Assembly: GCA_014526335.1 (NCBI GenBank)
Contig: JACTAT010000051.1
Coordinates: forward strand, 506,523-570,522
Reading direction: 5' to 3'
Source of the DNA: Chrysaora quinquecirrha
Lineage: Eukaryota; Cnidaria; Scyphozoa; Semaeostomeae; Pelagiidae
Length of the DNA: 64,000 bases
Numbering within the stretch: position 1 is the first letter of the stretch; every line of letters starts with the position of its first letter. This document shows, piece after piece, positions 22,478 to 36,000 of the stretch. The position numbers and the translations under genes are program-made. The notes beneath the pieces are model-generated. The model saw nothing but the letters and a program-made list of their open reading frames with translations. It was not told where the DNA came from and did not search any database.

Positions 22478-25400
22478 AAAATTACAAAGTTGGCGAAGTA
22501 GTGAGTTTCAAGCACATCAATGGAAGTTTATTTTCTGGAAAAATTACTGCAGTTGGACCAAAGGATGTTTTCAAGGTGAAAAAATGTGTTTGGAATATTG
22601 TTGTATTCTTATGATTTTAAGCTAGAAACATCAATCAGCTTTGATTCACAAGTTGCAGATTTTCCTTTGATTCCAGTTCACTAAGGTACCAAGTTGCAGC
22701 TATGCTTGGCACCAGAGGTATTGTTGTTCAATACCTATCATCTGTTGTGACCCCCAAATATCACAATGTTAAAGTTATTCTCTGACACCTGTAATCGTTA
22801 AGAGATTAAAAAATGAAAGTTTATTGCAAGCAGAGGTCCCACTGCTGTATCAACTACCAATACATTATATTGTTTTGCAGGAATTGGGTCAAAGTCACAA
22901 ATCAGCCACATTCAATATATTTCTAAATTTGCTTAGATGGACACTCCTTTAAAATTTCAAAACTGTGGTATACTATAGTTTACTAAGTTATCTGAAACAC
23001 ATTCATCTAGCATGCTGTCCTATATCTGGGATTGAATGCTTGGAATTATTTGGTGTGTGTTGCACCTGGAACCCCCCAATGTGCACCCCTTGCAGCATAA
23101 AAATGACACTTGCATTAGCCATTTGCATTCCATAAATCTCAAAGGCAAAAAGCCCATAATTTTATTCTTATATTTTCCAATTCCAAAGGATTTTTCCAAT
23201 ATGAATTCTCATCTTTGTTGAGGTTAGATCCTTAAAATATATAATTTTTAATGTTACTGCTTTCTTTGCAGGTAACTTATGCAGGATGGGGTTCAGCATA
23301 TGATGAGTTTGTTGAAATAGGTCAATGTAAAAAGGCAGATGGAGGAAACATTACAGAAGTAGGACAGGTTAGTTCTTTGAAAAAACTTTGTACAGCTGAA
23401 ATGGTTCACTTTTATCAACTGATGTACAGGAGGATATGCAATTGATGAGTTTATCAGCTTGCAAGTGGTCAAAATTGAAATCTATCTGTAAATGTTGTTT
23501 TTTTATTCTTCTAAACATAGCTTATGTTTTCAGAATTAAGTCTGCATTGTCTATCTCTTGGTCAAACCCAGTTATTGTTTGATGGAGAAGAGGATAGAAA
23601 TCTTTTCTTGCTAAATTTTTGCTTGCAGGCAAACATAATCATAGATGTTTAAAAAAATTTTGTTAAATGTAGGAATAGAATCTCCTTTAATATTGTTAAG
23701 ATTGAGCCTGCTTCAAAAAGAAATCTCCTTATAGCTGGCTGTTCACCGGGTACATCGTTTCGACGTCATTTTGATGACGTAAATGTGACTTCAAAACAAA
23801 TAATAGTTCAGATGTTCAACATATGATAAAAAGGGGCCATCTCGTCTTTTTTGATGTTTAGAGCACTTTAATTCACTTTGGAACTGATTTCTGACCACCT
23901 TCAAATACCTGTCTTTCTAAACTTGTTTGCCATGGCGACAGGATATAAACAATGCCAACAATAACAGTGGCAAAAGATGCGCAAATAAATCTTAGTTATT
24001 GTCCGTTAGTATCAAGGCTTGAATCATGTCATTTTTTGATGCTTTTTAGGCCTCTCTGAAAAAAGGGGATATTTTGGTTTTACAATTACACTGTTTTGCC
24101 AATATTTTGGCTGTGATTTTCTGCTTTTCCAACATATTCACCCCGGATAATGTATGTGAAGTACAGCTGTGGTTGTGCATTATGGTTGTGCATTACAGCG
24201 GAGGGATATTATCTGTACAGCGGAGTACAGCGGAGGGATATCATCAGTACAGCGGAGGGATACCATCTGTACCGTGGAGGGATGTTCAGTACAGCGGTGG
24301 AATGATATCCTTCCGTTGTACTGCACAACCACCAATGTACTGCACATACATTATCCGAGGTGATATTACGGGGTTTTTCGGTTTTCAAAATCTCGTCGGT
24401 GAATTATTTTACCGCATTTCTGGGTGTTTTATTCATTGTTACTAGTTCTGTGCCACTTCTGTTTGTTCTCCTGTCCTTCCTGCACTCCCTCCCATGTACA
24501 AAACTGCTTTTGTGTCATTCTCCATAATTTCCTGTTGTTTTCTACCGTTTTCTGCATTCCAATGCCGTTCTCCGTCGTTACCCGACGTTCCCGGACGCTC
24601 CCCGTCACTCCCCACCGTTCCTATGTCGTTCCCGTCAATCCCCGCCGTTCCTCGTCATTCCTCGTCCTTACCGTGTAGTTCCCCGACGTTCCCAAGTCGT
24701 TCCCCGACGTTCCCTGCCGTTCCCCGACGTTCCCCATTTTAGTAATAGCCTCTTCTTGGCTGCGAGAATTAATTATCAAGCCATTCCTTTTTTCAATTGC
24801 ATTCCAATGCAATAATTGTTTGGTATGATATACATTGTTTGACATGATAATATGATTGTTGGTGGTCATTGATACCAAATGTTTTGCATGATTGAATTTG
24901 AATTTAAAGTCATTGTTTTCCGATGCATCTTGCTGACTGTTGTGATAAAATGCCCATTGATTTTCTCCTGTGTACGAGAAATGGAAAACAAGATAGAAGC
25001 GTGGAAAACAATCATGTATTCTCAATGCACTTAATGAATTGATTTCACTGCAGTTTGTTGTGAAGTTCACTTTAATTTGAAGAAGCTTGAAAATTGCGTC
25101 AATCTTAAACTATTATTGTCAGGAGTATAGGCAGAGTATTGGATTGTATACCTATGCCAATCAATTTCTTTGCACTAAGGTAAAAGCATGAAAAAACAAT
25201 AATGTATTCTCAATGAACTCAAGAAGTTGATTTATCTTCCGCTCGCATCTGATCGTCAGTCAACTTATGAGAAGCTACAAAATTTCGTCAATTTCAACAT
25301 ATTAGTGTCAGGAGTTTATAGGAACAAAAACAGGTGGAAATGTTTTTCTTTCTTTCTATCTTCCTACTGCTGGCCGCTACAACAACAGGAGAGAATATTC

Positions 25401-28400
25401 TACTTCTCCCTCTTCCATGGCCGAGTCACTTTATGTCGATGGTTAAAATCGGATTGGAGTTGGTAGAAAGAGGACATACAGTGGACATGGTGGTACCATC
25501 GACGGAAGATTATGTCCACAAAACGACGTTAAACATTACAGTTTATCATGTGCTGAACCAAACTAAAAATACATTTGTAAACATTGCTGAGAAAAGACTT
25601 CAAACAGAGGCTGGATTTGGCATGAGCTGGATGAAGGAATATTCATCTACACTTTCTAAATTTGGGAAAGCAGTGCTGGAAAACAATAATGTAGCGAAGC
25701 TTGCAAAGCATGCAGATTTAGCTGTCATCGATAATGCTTTCTTACCAGGTCCTATTTTCGCAAGTTATCATAAATTACCATTTGTATTTCTCTCTTTATA
25801 TGGTCACATGCCAGGCCTTACTGGGGATTTAATGGGAAGCATCGAAAATCCATCGTACGTGCATATTTATGTGACTAATACATTGTTAGAGAAAATTGGT
25901 TTTATCGAAAAAATGGACTTTTTGGAAAGAAGCTATAACACATTTGCGTATATTGGTACCAAAATTTTTAGGGCAGCTGTTTTGGTTCCAATTTTACGCC
26001 ACTTACGAATGAATACTCTGACATGCATTACCTTGATCTCTGGCGACAGGCATCCCTTACACTAATCCCAATGGATTTTTCACTGGAATTTGCCAGACCA
26101 GTTCCACCCAACGTTAAAATGATTGGTCCACTTACAGTTTGTGATAACTCATCACAACTTCCTTATCCTTTCGAAAATATTCTAACTAACTCAAAAGCAG
26201 GGACAGTTGTTGTATCCTTTGGAGCAATGCGTGCCGTGCATCCAAAATATATGCCGATGATTATTAATGCTCTACTTCAGTTGGAATATAGCGTGATATT
26301 GAGGTATGATATAACGGAGATGAAGATAATTTTACAAAATTCAAAGGTAAGGTACAGGAATCTAAGTAACTGGATGGAGCAATCTGCAGCTGGGGAAAGT
26401 AGAACTGATAATTGTCGCCAGTCAATAGTCAGCTGCAGTCCACATGCTGAATGTCATTTTCAATGCAATGCAAAGTCACAAAATCAACACAAGTCGGAAG
26501 AAAATGACTTCATTATGATTGGTAGCAATATATATGTCTTCAACTGGATACCACAGCAACAAATCTTGCCGCATGATAAAACAGTATTGTTCATTTCACA
26601 CTGTGGAACTAACAGTGTGTACGAGGCGATGTATCACAAACAAAAAATCTTATGCCTTCCATTGTTTGGTGACCAATTTGACAATGCTGGAAGAGTCGTA
26701 AGCAGGAATTTTGGAAAAGCGATGACGTTTCATGAACTAACAAAACAAAACTTCCTCAAATCCATCCATGATCTGATCGGAGACCAAACTTCCAAAAGCG
26801 AAGTTATAAAAGCCTCAAGACGCCTTCGCAGATCCAAAGAGAGTGCTGCAATGAAAGCTGCGTTTTGGATAGAAACAGTCTTGGAAGAGAAGGGAGACAT
26901 GAGTTATCTAAGACCGACTGGAGCTGATTTACCCATTCTAGTTTATTGCTGCATTGATATTGTTATTTTTTGGACTGCTGTTTTGATAGCATCATATTTC
27001 ATGTTCACTAAACTAATTAACATTTTTAAAAGATTTATTTAAAGTATCATTTTGCTTGCTGCTCGAATTTTTCCTTTTGCACTTGAACAGAAGAAGCTTT
27101 ACCATTACCATTAGACAATGAAAATGTGATATTAATATTACAGTAGCTATTATAAAATAGGCCCAAAAAGCTGATTTTTATGATAAATTCTGTCTTTGAA
27201 TGTTGCTTAAATGATTTGCAATATATTGGAAAAATATGTTACAATAATATGTGCCTCGCTATATATGCTACATGCTACAATATGTTACAATATATGCCTG
27301 GTTTGCAAGCATTGTGATTTGATGCAGTATGCGAGATATTTTAGAAAAACTCGACAAGTATAAAATCTTTTGAACTGAAAAAAAGAAAAGACCGCTTGTC
27401 TGAATGCTCCGTTTCGAGGCAAAGATTCTTTCTGTGGGAAAACAAGACTTATAATTTGCGTAATTTTGTCGATTCTTAATGGTTTTGTGATTATTATTCT
27501 GAGCATGTCATATCATTTACCTAGAGATCGTTCGTTATTCTATAAAGATATTAATCCTCGAAAATTAAAAACTCCCTCAGAGAAAGAGTTATAGCTAATA
27601 AGACTAAAACTGTAACTTTTAAATATTGTTTGTGTATCTCTTGTTGTGGGAGAACCTGGTTTGGAAAGGTGAGATGTGAATCGTACCAATCTATATGTTC
27701 CATTGCTGTCTGTTGTTTTAGCGTATAATCTCCGATCGTCTCATTTTGAGATAAACAGACCTTCTACAAACAGATATGGTCTGGACACCTTAACCTACAG
27801 AGGCAGTTCTTCGTGGAATCTTATATCTAACGAGACTAGAAACAGTAACACTGTACAAAGCTTTCAGCAATGTCTCGCAAAGAATTACAGAGAGACAAAT
27901 TTATATAGCTGCAAGCTTAGCACAGATTTTATGCCCAACATTGGCTATATTAATCTTATTAATTAAGTACATTTTTGTAGTGTTTGTTCAGTAGTTTGTT
28001 CAGTACAATCCTTCAGTTTTGCATATGTAGTTTTTATATGATAAATATTTCAGTTTCTAATCTTTTTGCTTTTACTGTTAGTAATTGTAGACTTACCTTC
28101 TTTTGTTTTTGCTTTAAGAGTTGATTTGAATAAGCTGCTTTTTATGTTTTAAAATTTAGCTACTTTGTTATACCAATTTAAAAGAAAGTGATGAAAAAAA
28201 GCGCAACGTTGTTTCTCTTAGTTAGTTAGTTTGCAGTTTGGTTTTTACCACATCTTTCTGCATCAGCAGCTTCTTATCAAATTATCGCCAATTGCAGACT
28301 GCCAATTTTACATTTCATCAAACATTAGTGACAATCCTACTGCTGTTGATTAAATATACGAGAACAAGTCATTTTTGAAAACTATCGCCAATTACCGAGT

Positions 28401-30089
28401 CAAAAGTTCAAATATATGAGAGAAAAATATCGTTTGGACTGTAACAGACGCTTGTGTAATCAACCTTCTTGGTATTGAAATCTGTTTGTGACCTTTCTAG
28501 TCTTTAGGCAATAATCCAACACAAACTTGTGACATTTTGGCGTATGATTTGAGCGCCCTAATTAAGACTGAGCCAAACCAAATTTCGTCACGCGAACGAG
28601 GAGTTGGACGTAACCTCCAGTTTACTGTAATGACTTTAGCAAACGCCCCTTCTTTGTCCAGCCCGAAATTTTTCTCACATGTTCTTTTTTGAGGCAAGGT
28701 GCCCGATAAAAAGCATTTAGGTAGCAGTGCAAAGTTAGGTCGCGGCTGCACATGTGACATTTGCTTGAAATGGCGGCAGGACATGTTCAAAAATTGTCGC
28801 TGCGACCGTAAAAACTAAGAGTCGCACGTGTAGTCAAACATAGATTTTCGAACAAAATATTCTGCGACTTTAGGAAATAATGTCGCAGAACATTTCTTTA
28901 TTGTTGAGGAGATCAACTTGAGCAGCCATTGTGTTAAACAATAGATAAACGGGTAAGTCCAAGCCAATGAAATGTTGATGCATACAAGCATGCGCATAAC
29001 AGCACATGTTCGAAATAAGTGGAACAACACTAGCGCAAATATTTCACCCGACTTGACATAGTGAGTTTTTAGGCCATGATTGTAATTTGGGTTGCTGAAG
29101 GTAGGATATAGGCTTATATTTTTGTTGGTTGGTTGAATTTTGGTTTGTTAAGGTAAGGGCCGTTGGTCTAGTTTGCCAGGAAACGACACACAGACGATTT
29201 TTTCGCTGTAGAGGGCCTGTGAGTTCATAGCCTACTTGCCATCTTGTCTAGTGTGAGTGACCAACTCACCCTGTACCTAGTTAGATAAGGATAACTTAAC
29301 TTTAGGCTTTTGTGGTTGCCTTTTGGTTTTTTTCGGTCGAAAGGACTCATCATGTCAGGTCTCCAGGTGCAGGACAACTTTACTCTGTACAGCAAAATTA
29401 CAAGGCAATGGATGTAAATTCACTAATGAAAATGTGAATTCCCATTCTTCCACAATACCATCACTGTGATGGTAATAAGACACTTGAAATGGCGACAGGA
29501 CATGTTAAAAAAATGTCGCTGCGACCGGAAAAATTAGAAATCGCACGTGTAGTCACGATGGATTTTCGAACAAAATGTTCTGCAACATGAGGACGGTCGC
29601 TGAACATTGATTTGGTTGGACTTTCGCGACATTTTATTGCTTGTCGCTAACGATGTTGCAGTGTGTAGCCGGTTTTTATGCACTTGGGACGCAACAAAAT
29701 GCATTTTTTTCGCGCTTTTCTCTGGAAATTTTCTAGGAACCATTCTTCTTTCCTGTGTCCAAAAGGACTGTCGCAGCAACTTTTTTGCAGCGTGTAGCCA
29801 CCTCAAGATTTTTCAGGACAGGACATTCTAAGGTGTGTCACGTCACCATTTATCAATGTTAATCTGTTACGTTTTTGTTCAAAGGTTAAAAAAGGTGATA
29901 AATTGAAAGTAAAGTGGCTGGATGGATCTGTCTACGAAGGCACTGTTCTTTCAGTTGATACAGCTGCCGTGAAAGTGATACCAAATGGTTTTCCACAAGC
30001 CTATGAGCTCTGGGTTCCAGCATATGCTATAAGTGGTCATCCACAAGCTGAGCAGACCTCAGCTCCATCTCCAAAACAAGCAAAGAAAC
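22478..30089 (+). CDS. giant gene, Tudor/chromo-barrel module 1 (exons 1-3)
   Basis: Three exons (98, 96, 205 nt), about residues 1-133. Exons 1-2 form one barrel: GSLFSGKITAVGPKDVFK then VTYAGWGSAYDEFVE, which fits the Tudor-knot/chromo-barrel pattern of the MSL3/MRG type with an aromatic-rich YAGW..YDE(F/W)V strand. Exon 3 forms a second barrel: DKLKVKWLDGSVYEGTVLSV and ELWVPAYAI. Such folds bind methylated lysine/arginine or nucleic acid; which, if any, is unknown here. Exon 3 ends in a Ser/Pro/Lys-rich tail. The 6.5-kb intron between exons 2 and 3 contains a complete UGT gene on the same strand. Confidence 0.8.
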
Positions 30090-33000
30090 GTATGAAAATA
30101 TATTGATATTTTAATTATGTTTTACTATTTGCAATTTTCTGTGTCAGTTCGCTATCTTCCTGAAAAATGTTGCGCTAACCCACACATCTTTGAAAATTTC
30201 TATTGCTCAGTGTTGCTGTTCTGCCCTTATAGCTCTGAAACACAATAGCTATTTTATGTTTTACCTTATCGAATGCCTTTCAATCGAGAATCTCCAGAAT
30301 GATGTCGTTATCTTAATTTAACGGACTGGTTTGCAAGACGTTAATTCGGCCAACCCGAAGGCCTTAATGTCCTGATCGCAAGTTTTTGCCAAGCAGATAG
30401 CCAATAACATATTATTAGAGTTGTTAGAGGTTCCATTCTGGCTTTAGGACAGATGAAATAAAATTTTTGCTGCAGTAGAATTGGTTTTCCACCCACTTTA
30501 GTTTGCCGAATTTATGCCCAGTTCAGTCTTCATGTTATATTGCAGCCGAATTGGAGAGAAATGGCGGTTCTTTGAGAAATGATCCAAATAAGCCGAAATC
30601 ATCTTTAGATTCGCTTTAAAATTTCACGGAAGATTTCAAGTTGATTCCATAACGAAATCCTAAGTGCCTAAAGTGTCCATGATGTTTTCAATTCAGAATT
30701 CCAACAGTTCCCCAGTGCCCGCTGGAATAAAACGAGTTATATTTTCTCAGCCAGTATCAGAGCTGAGTGAGAGCTTTGAAGCCATAATGCCGTCTCTTTT
30801 TGAGCGACAAAGCAACAGCTCTTAGGAGCCAAGGAACGAAAAGTCGAAAACGTAAACAAAAGACTACTGTAGTAGCTAAGTCTAGTCGAATTCTATCGAA
30901 TTGAAAACATTCACTGATCTAGAAACCCATCCGCAAGTATATACTGTAGCAATGGCTTTATCGACCTGATGTGCTTACCTTAGAAAATTCATAGAAAATT
31001 TGAACGTATCCCGGTTTTGAGATTGGCATGTTTGTAGTTTAGAATTTGACTGTATGAATTTTAACTCACTATTGTTTAGCTAATATATGTTATTTGAATT
31101 CTCTCCGTTCCTCTATAGTAAACATCCAGCTGAATACAAAGATCACTGTGAAGCTTCAAGGAGGAACGACGCCGCAAGCTTTGGTGACAGCTTTGGGTCC
31201 ACAGAATGTATTCAGGGTGTGTAAACATTTTACGATAAAGTCGTTTAAGCTTAAAACGCTACTAAACACACCAATCTGCAAATTAAGAGCCTTTTTCTTT
31301 AGGTAAAGCAAAGTCTAGAAATTTCTTTTTTGTGCAATGAGCAATGCAGAGATTGGTTTTTTGTTTCAGAAATGCATCATCAACATTTTCGAGTTTTGTG
31401 AAAACAAAACGTTCTAATTTATAAATGCAAGACAAGTGAAATAAGAAACCAACTTTATTTTGTGTTTCGGAATTTGTTGACAAGTGTTTGATTTTTCTCT
31501 GTTTTCCAGGTTACATACGATGGCTGGGGTAGCATCTACGATGAATATGTTGAACCGAAACAATGCATAACTGTAAGGGACGATAAACAAGTTGACGACT
31601 CTACCAAGGTAATATGAATTCGTATACCCCTTATTCTACGAATTTAGACACAAAGGCTTGAACTGTTTACCAATTATACATTGATATTTCATTAAAAAAG
31701 CATGGTTTCTGAGCAGTGTTGAAAATATATATCAGGAGGTCGCTAAAAGTCATGACTTGCCACTTTTGACTGTTAATTGCAAAACAGTATTTCATAGAAA
31801 AACATTATATCTGTTGAAATACAGATTTTCTGTCTCCAGGCGTCTAAAGACATTGTTCACTTGTTTTCTTAAATTCTAACTCAAGGTCCTTTTCATACGA
31901 ACCTAAACAAAAAATAACCATTTGTAACATTTCAGGAATTCTTTATTAGAATTAAGTTTTTGAGCCATTCAGCTAATTACGAAAAGTGTTTGTGATTGTC
32001 TATATTGCCTTCCATGCAGTTGTTTATCTTGTTGATAGAGAAACCCTTAACATTATCCGAATTAATCACTGTCTATATCGCTGCTATATTTCAGGTCATA
32101 TATGGGGTAATGGTAACCTGCAACACTACTCTGCAAACGAACTATTGATGACGTTTTTAAAATAAAGTTTTTATTCCTTGATTTTTAGATTTCAAAGGAT
32201 GATAAGCTCAAAGTAAAGTGGATAGATGGATCGACGTATATCGGAACTGTTCTTCACACATCAACAGCGGTCGCTAAAGTCCGTCCTGATGGTTTTCCTA
32301 TGGAGTACAATGTCTGGGTTACAGATAAGGAAGTTGTTGATGGTAACAGCTCTAACAAGCCAACATCAAATACACTTGAAGGTATTATTAAAGTTGATTT
32401 TCCGTATCAATTCTGCAGCATATAGTCACAAATGTTCTTAAAGGTGATCTAAAAATCTGCAAGATTAGGGCTTTTAATCACGTTTTTCTTAAAGTGCCGA
32501 CGTAGCCCCTTTATAAAAGAGTGTGTCTCTCTGAAATCGTGGGGACATTAGTTGCGCAAAAGGTGTATGAAAAAGCATTTTGCTTCTAGTAACAGTTTAA
32601 TGTTTTTTGGAATGACAAAGTATGCTAGAGCTTGTCAGTACTTCCTATGGTAGATTGAGCAATGTGCTGCATTAGTGTTGTTTAACAAAACCTCGAAAAA
32701 GCACTTGAGATTGTCTGCAGGCTGATGTTGAAAAGAAAAAGATAATGACTGCATTTTTTAAATAGTTGTTTTGAAAATGGAAAATTAGCAAATGTAGACG
32801 TCATTTTCATCAGATTTTTATCAGTATCTACAATGTAATTCCCTAAATAGCCCTTATTTAAATGAATACGGCTAGTAGCATGAATAATACTTGTATTCAA
32901 TGAGTATTAGGATTGCCGTAGGGGAACGAACATGAATTATTTAGATATTCAGATGACACTATTCTTATGCCAACTACCAATGGAAACATAAAGCAAATAC

Positions 33001-36000
33001 TAGACAAAGTAGTTCGATTAACTGCTCAAATAGCCGCTCTATAAATTGCAAAAAGATAGAATGCATGACTCATTTCAAAGAAAGAAATCTCATCAATTTT
33101 TATACTAAAAATAAATATATAGGTAATAAATGGTTTCATTGGTAGCTGTGTATCATCTGATGAGCACTGTGACGAGAAGATCAAATGGCGCACAGGTATG
33201 GTAAAAGAGCATTTTTGAAAATGAGAAACATCTGAGCGAGTGCCGCTGAGATCAAAATTCCTACCTATTGATTTATACTGATTTTTGTTGAGTGTTTATC
33301 TACTTAATTAACGTGTACAGTTTTTAATTTGTTGGAATAAAATAGAGAATGCCATTGAATTTTACTTATATGTGTAACTATGTGTAATATTCTATCTTGT
33401 AGGTGTGCTAGCGTCTGTCAACAACGTTATTGCAGAAGAACAAAAAAAGTCAGCAGAAGTAAAAAGAAGCGATGAAATACCAAAAAAGAGAACTCTTGAC
33501 GTGAAAGCACCTAATTACAGTAAGTAAGAAATTTTTTGTTTCAATTTATAGGGTGCTTTTGGAATATTTAGTAACGAACCAGGCAAAGATATGGCCATTA
33601 TTCTGTTTGTCTCTTGTTCTGTTATTCTATCAAATGTTTCGAAGCACTTTTTAAAGGAGATCAACGGATATAAAAGTAACGTCAGAGGATTAGGCAGGCT
33701 ATAATTAGGTCGTTGTCTTTCACTAATCAACAATGCACTGACTCTGTTGTGCCGAATAAAAGATCATGACCGTGACAAATTGTAATATGAATTCAATGCA
33801 ATTCAATAGGCTATTTTTAAAATGCCTGGTTTTATGGCCGTTGATTCCCTTTATATCATCCTTGTTTGACATTCCAGCCTCTTTTTAATAATTCGAAACA
33901 ATTTCTTAAGATACACGGCCTACAGCTAACAATCAAACAAAAACTTAAAAAGGTATAACAATAAATTGTAATAACAGGTGACAGAAATATATAAGGAAAG
34001 AGGAAAAACACTTCGAACTTAATTGAAATTAGAGAAACTCTTTTGAAATTCTTTTAGTAACTAAATTACATTAAAGTTGTCAACAAATGTGATTACAATA
34101 TTTCTTTCCTTTATTTTATCTTGGTTTATTTTATCTTATGGTTTATGGTTGATAGAACTTCACATTGTGCGTTCACTAGAATATCATTAATTCTGTAAGA
34201 TCATTAGAGTATTTTTATTTTGTACGCTCCTATGCTCTCCGGTAGATAGGTAGCTACAACGTTTTGCAAGATAATTCTGACGTCATTTTTATTCATACTC
34301 GGAAGCAAAATTTCGTACCTTCATCTACTACTGCTCTGAGCTAACCTGATATTCGGTAGAAATTTGAAAAATGCGTTTCGGCAAAGGTTTAGTGTTTTTG
34401 TGCGTAGGAGAGCTGCACTGCATTTGCCAATTTTAAGTCCGTTTAGCTATTTTCTAACTTTTTGCGTTGTTTTTCTGTCCTTGACGGCTCTTCTATTTCA
34501 GTTTATTATTAAAAAAATTATTAAGCAGTTACGACAATTAATATATCTTGTCTATACAGAGGAAAGTAGCAAGTGGAATAAAATGCTGTCAAAGACATTA
34601 ATTTCAGACGCAAAAATCAGAAAAATTAAAGAACAAATTTCGAAGATTAAGAAGCCAGCTTGGTCGGGAAAACCTTTGAAATCTGATGAATATCATGTGG
34701 CGATCGGAGCAAGTAAAGAAGACATGTCTTTTGCCAAAAATTTGGAGAGCATTTTGAAAAAGCGAGGTTTAAAGGTGACAACAGATCAGGATGACTTGCA
34801 CAATTCTCGCACCTTTTTGCTTGTTTATAGTGACAGTGTGAACATGGATGAAAATGTCATCCGCCATCTCACTAGAGCAGCAGAACGATTCAATATGGGT
34901 GAAACTACCATTCTAAGTTTGGTTAGGCCTGGCTGTCCTGAGGAAGTCATCGACCGCGTGCCTGACAGAGTGGCTTATTCATTATCAAATGTTGTTGTTT
35001 TTAACTTTGACTGTTTTGGCGAACCAGCAGTCCAGTCACGAAGAGCTGTCATGAATGACTTACACGGTATGTGTTCACTTTGTTGTCAACTGCAATATCA
35101 TAATAGAACTTTTCAAAGAGCTCTGGGTCCGCGCCACATTTTTCTAGAAGATGGCTGGCATCTTGAGTAAGGGAATCCTCTCCGCATGGAACGACATGTA
35201 TTGCAGTTGCTTCGGTAGAGGTAGTTGAGTAAATTTCGCTTGAAGTTCCCATTTAATTGGAGTAAAAGTGAAAGAAAGGATTCAAGCCACCAGCTTATCT
35301 TCTGAAGGAGGCCTTGAATCTAGTATTTTCTTTTTTTGTGAGTTACTTGTTTCTTGTTTCTTCAGTTTCTTCAAATATTAACAACGTTTATTGTCGCAGA
35401 TCCCTGTTCCTTTTCTGTCTTGCATTACCGGTGAATTTAAAGAAATATTTGCAGCACTAGCTACCTCTCGTGAAGCGACTGCAATCCGGGTCTTTGCACG
35501 CGGAGAGGTTTCCCCTACCCAGAATGGCCACAATATTCCAGAAAAATGTCGCGCCTACCCAACCCTCTCTCAAAAGGTCTGTTGAATGTACCAAAATTTT
35601 GATTCACTAATAGGTTTCTGTTTCTTAAAGATATAATCAGAAACAACGCAGAAGAGAAGACGAACTACGATTTAACTGGAGTTTGGCTGTGTAAAGCCGT
35701 AGTAACAAGCAAAATAACAAATTACTCTTCAGTACGAGATTTTACCCTTCTACTAAATCAGCAGGGCAATAAGGTAATTATCAATTTTAAAACTCTTGAA
35801 ACTGTTACATGGTATGCTTATTGCCCAATATTTGTCGTTGGTCTCGTGTTCTCTTATTTAGTCTTTGATTGAAATTTGCACGAGATCAAAATATACTGTA
35901 TTAGTAGATGTAAAATAGTAAAATTGTAATTCTATCAGTATCTGTGTTAGTAGACATGCAAGCCGAAGAGCTATATTTTTCCTTTTGATAAGCTGAGTGT

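Noticed and set aside
24545..24740. CRISPR-like array
   Set aside because: Units are short, contiguous and degenerate with no spacers, and the genome is eukaryotic.
24074..24742. Open frames of 64-123 codons
   Set aside because: They run through simple tandem arrays and have biased, repetitive composition without domains.
33171..33195. Possible small exon before 33403 (AG at 33142-33150 region, GT after GCGCACAG)
   Set aside because: Including it puts the next exon in a frame with an immediate TAG; without it the phases agree.
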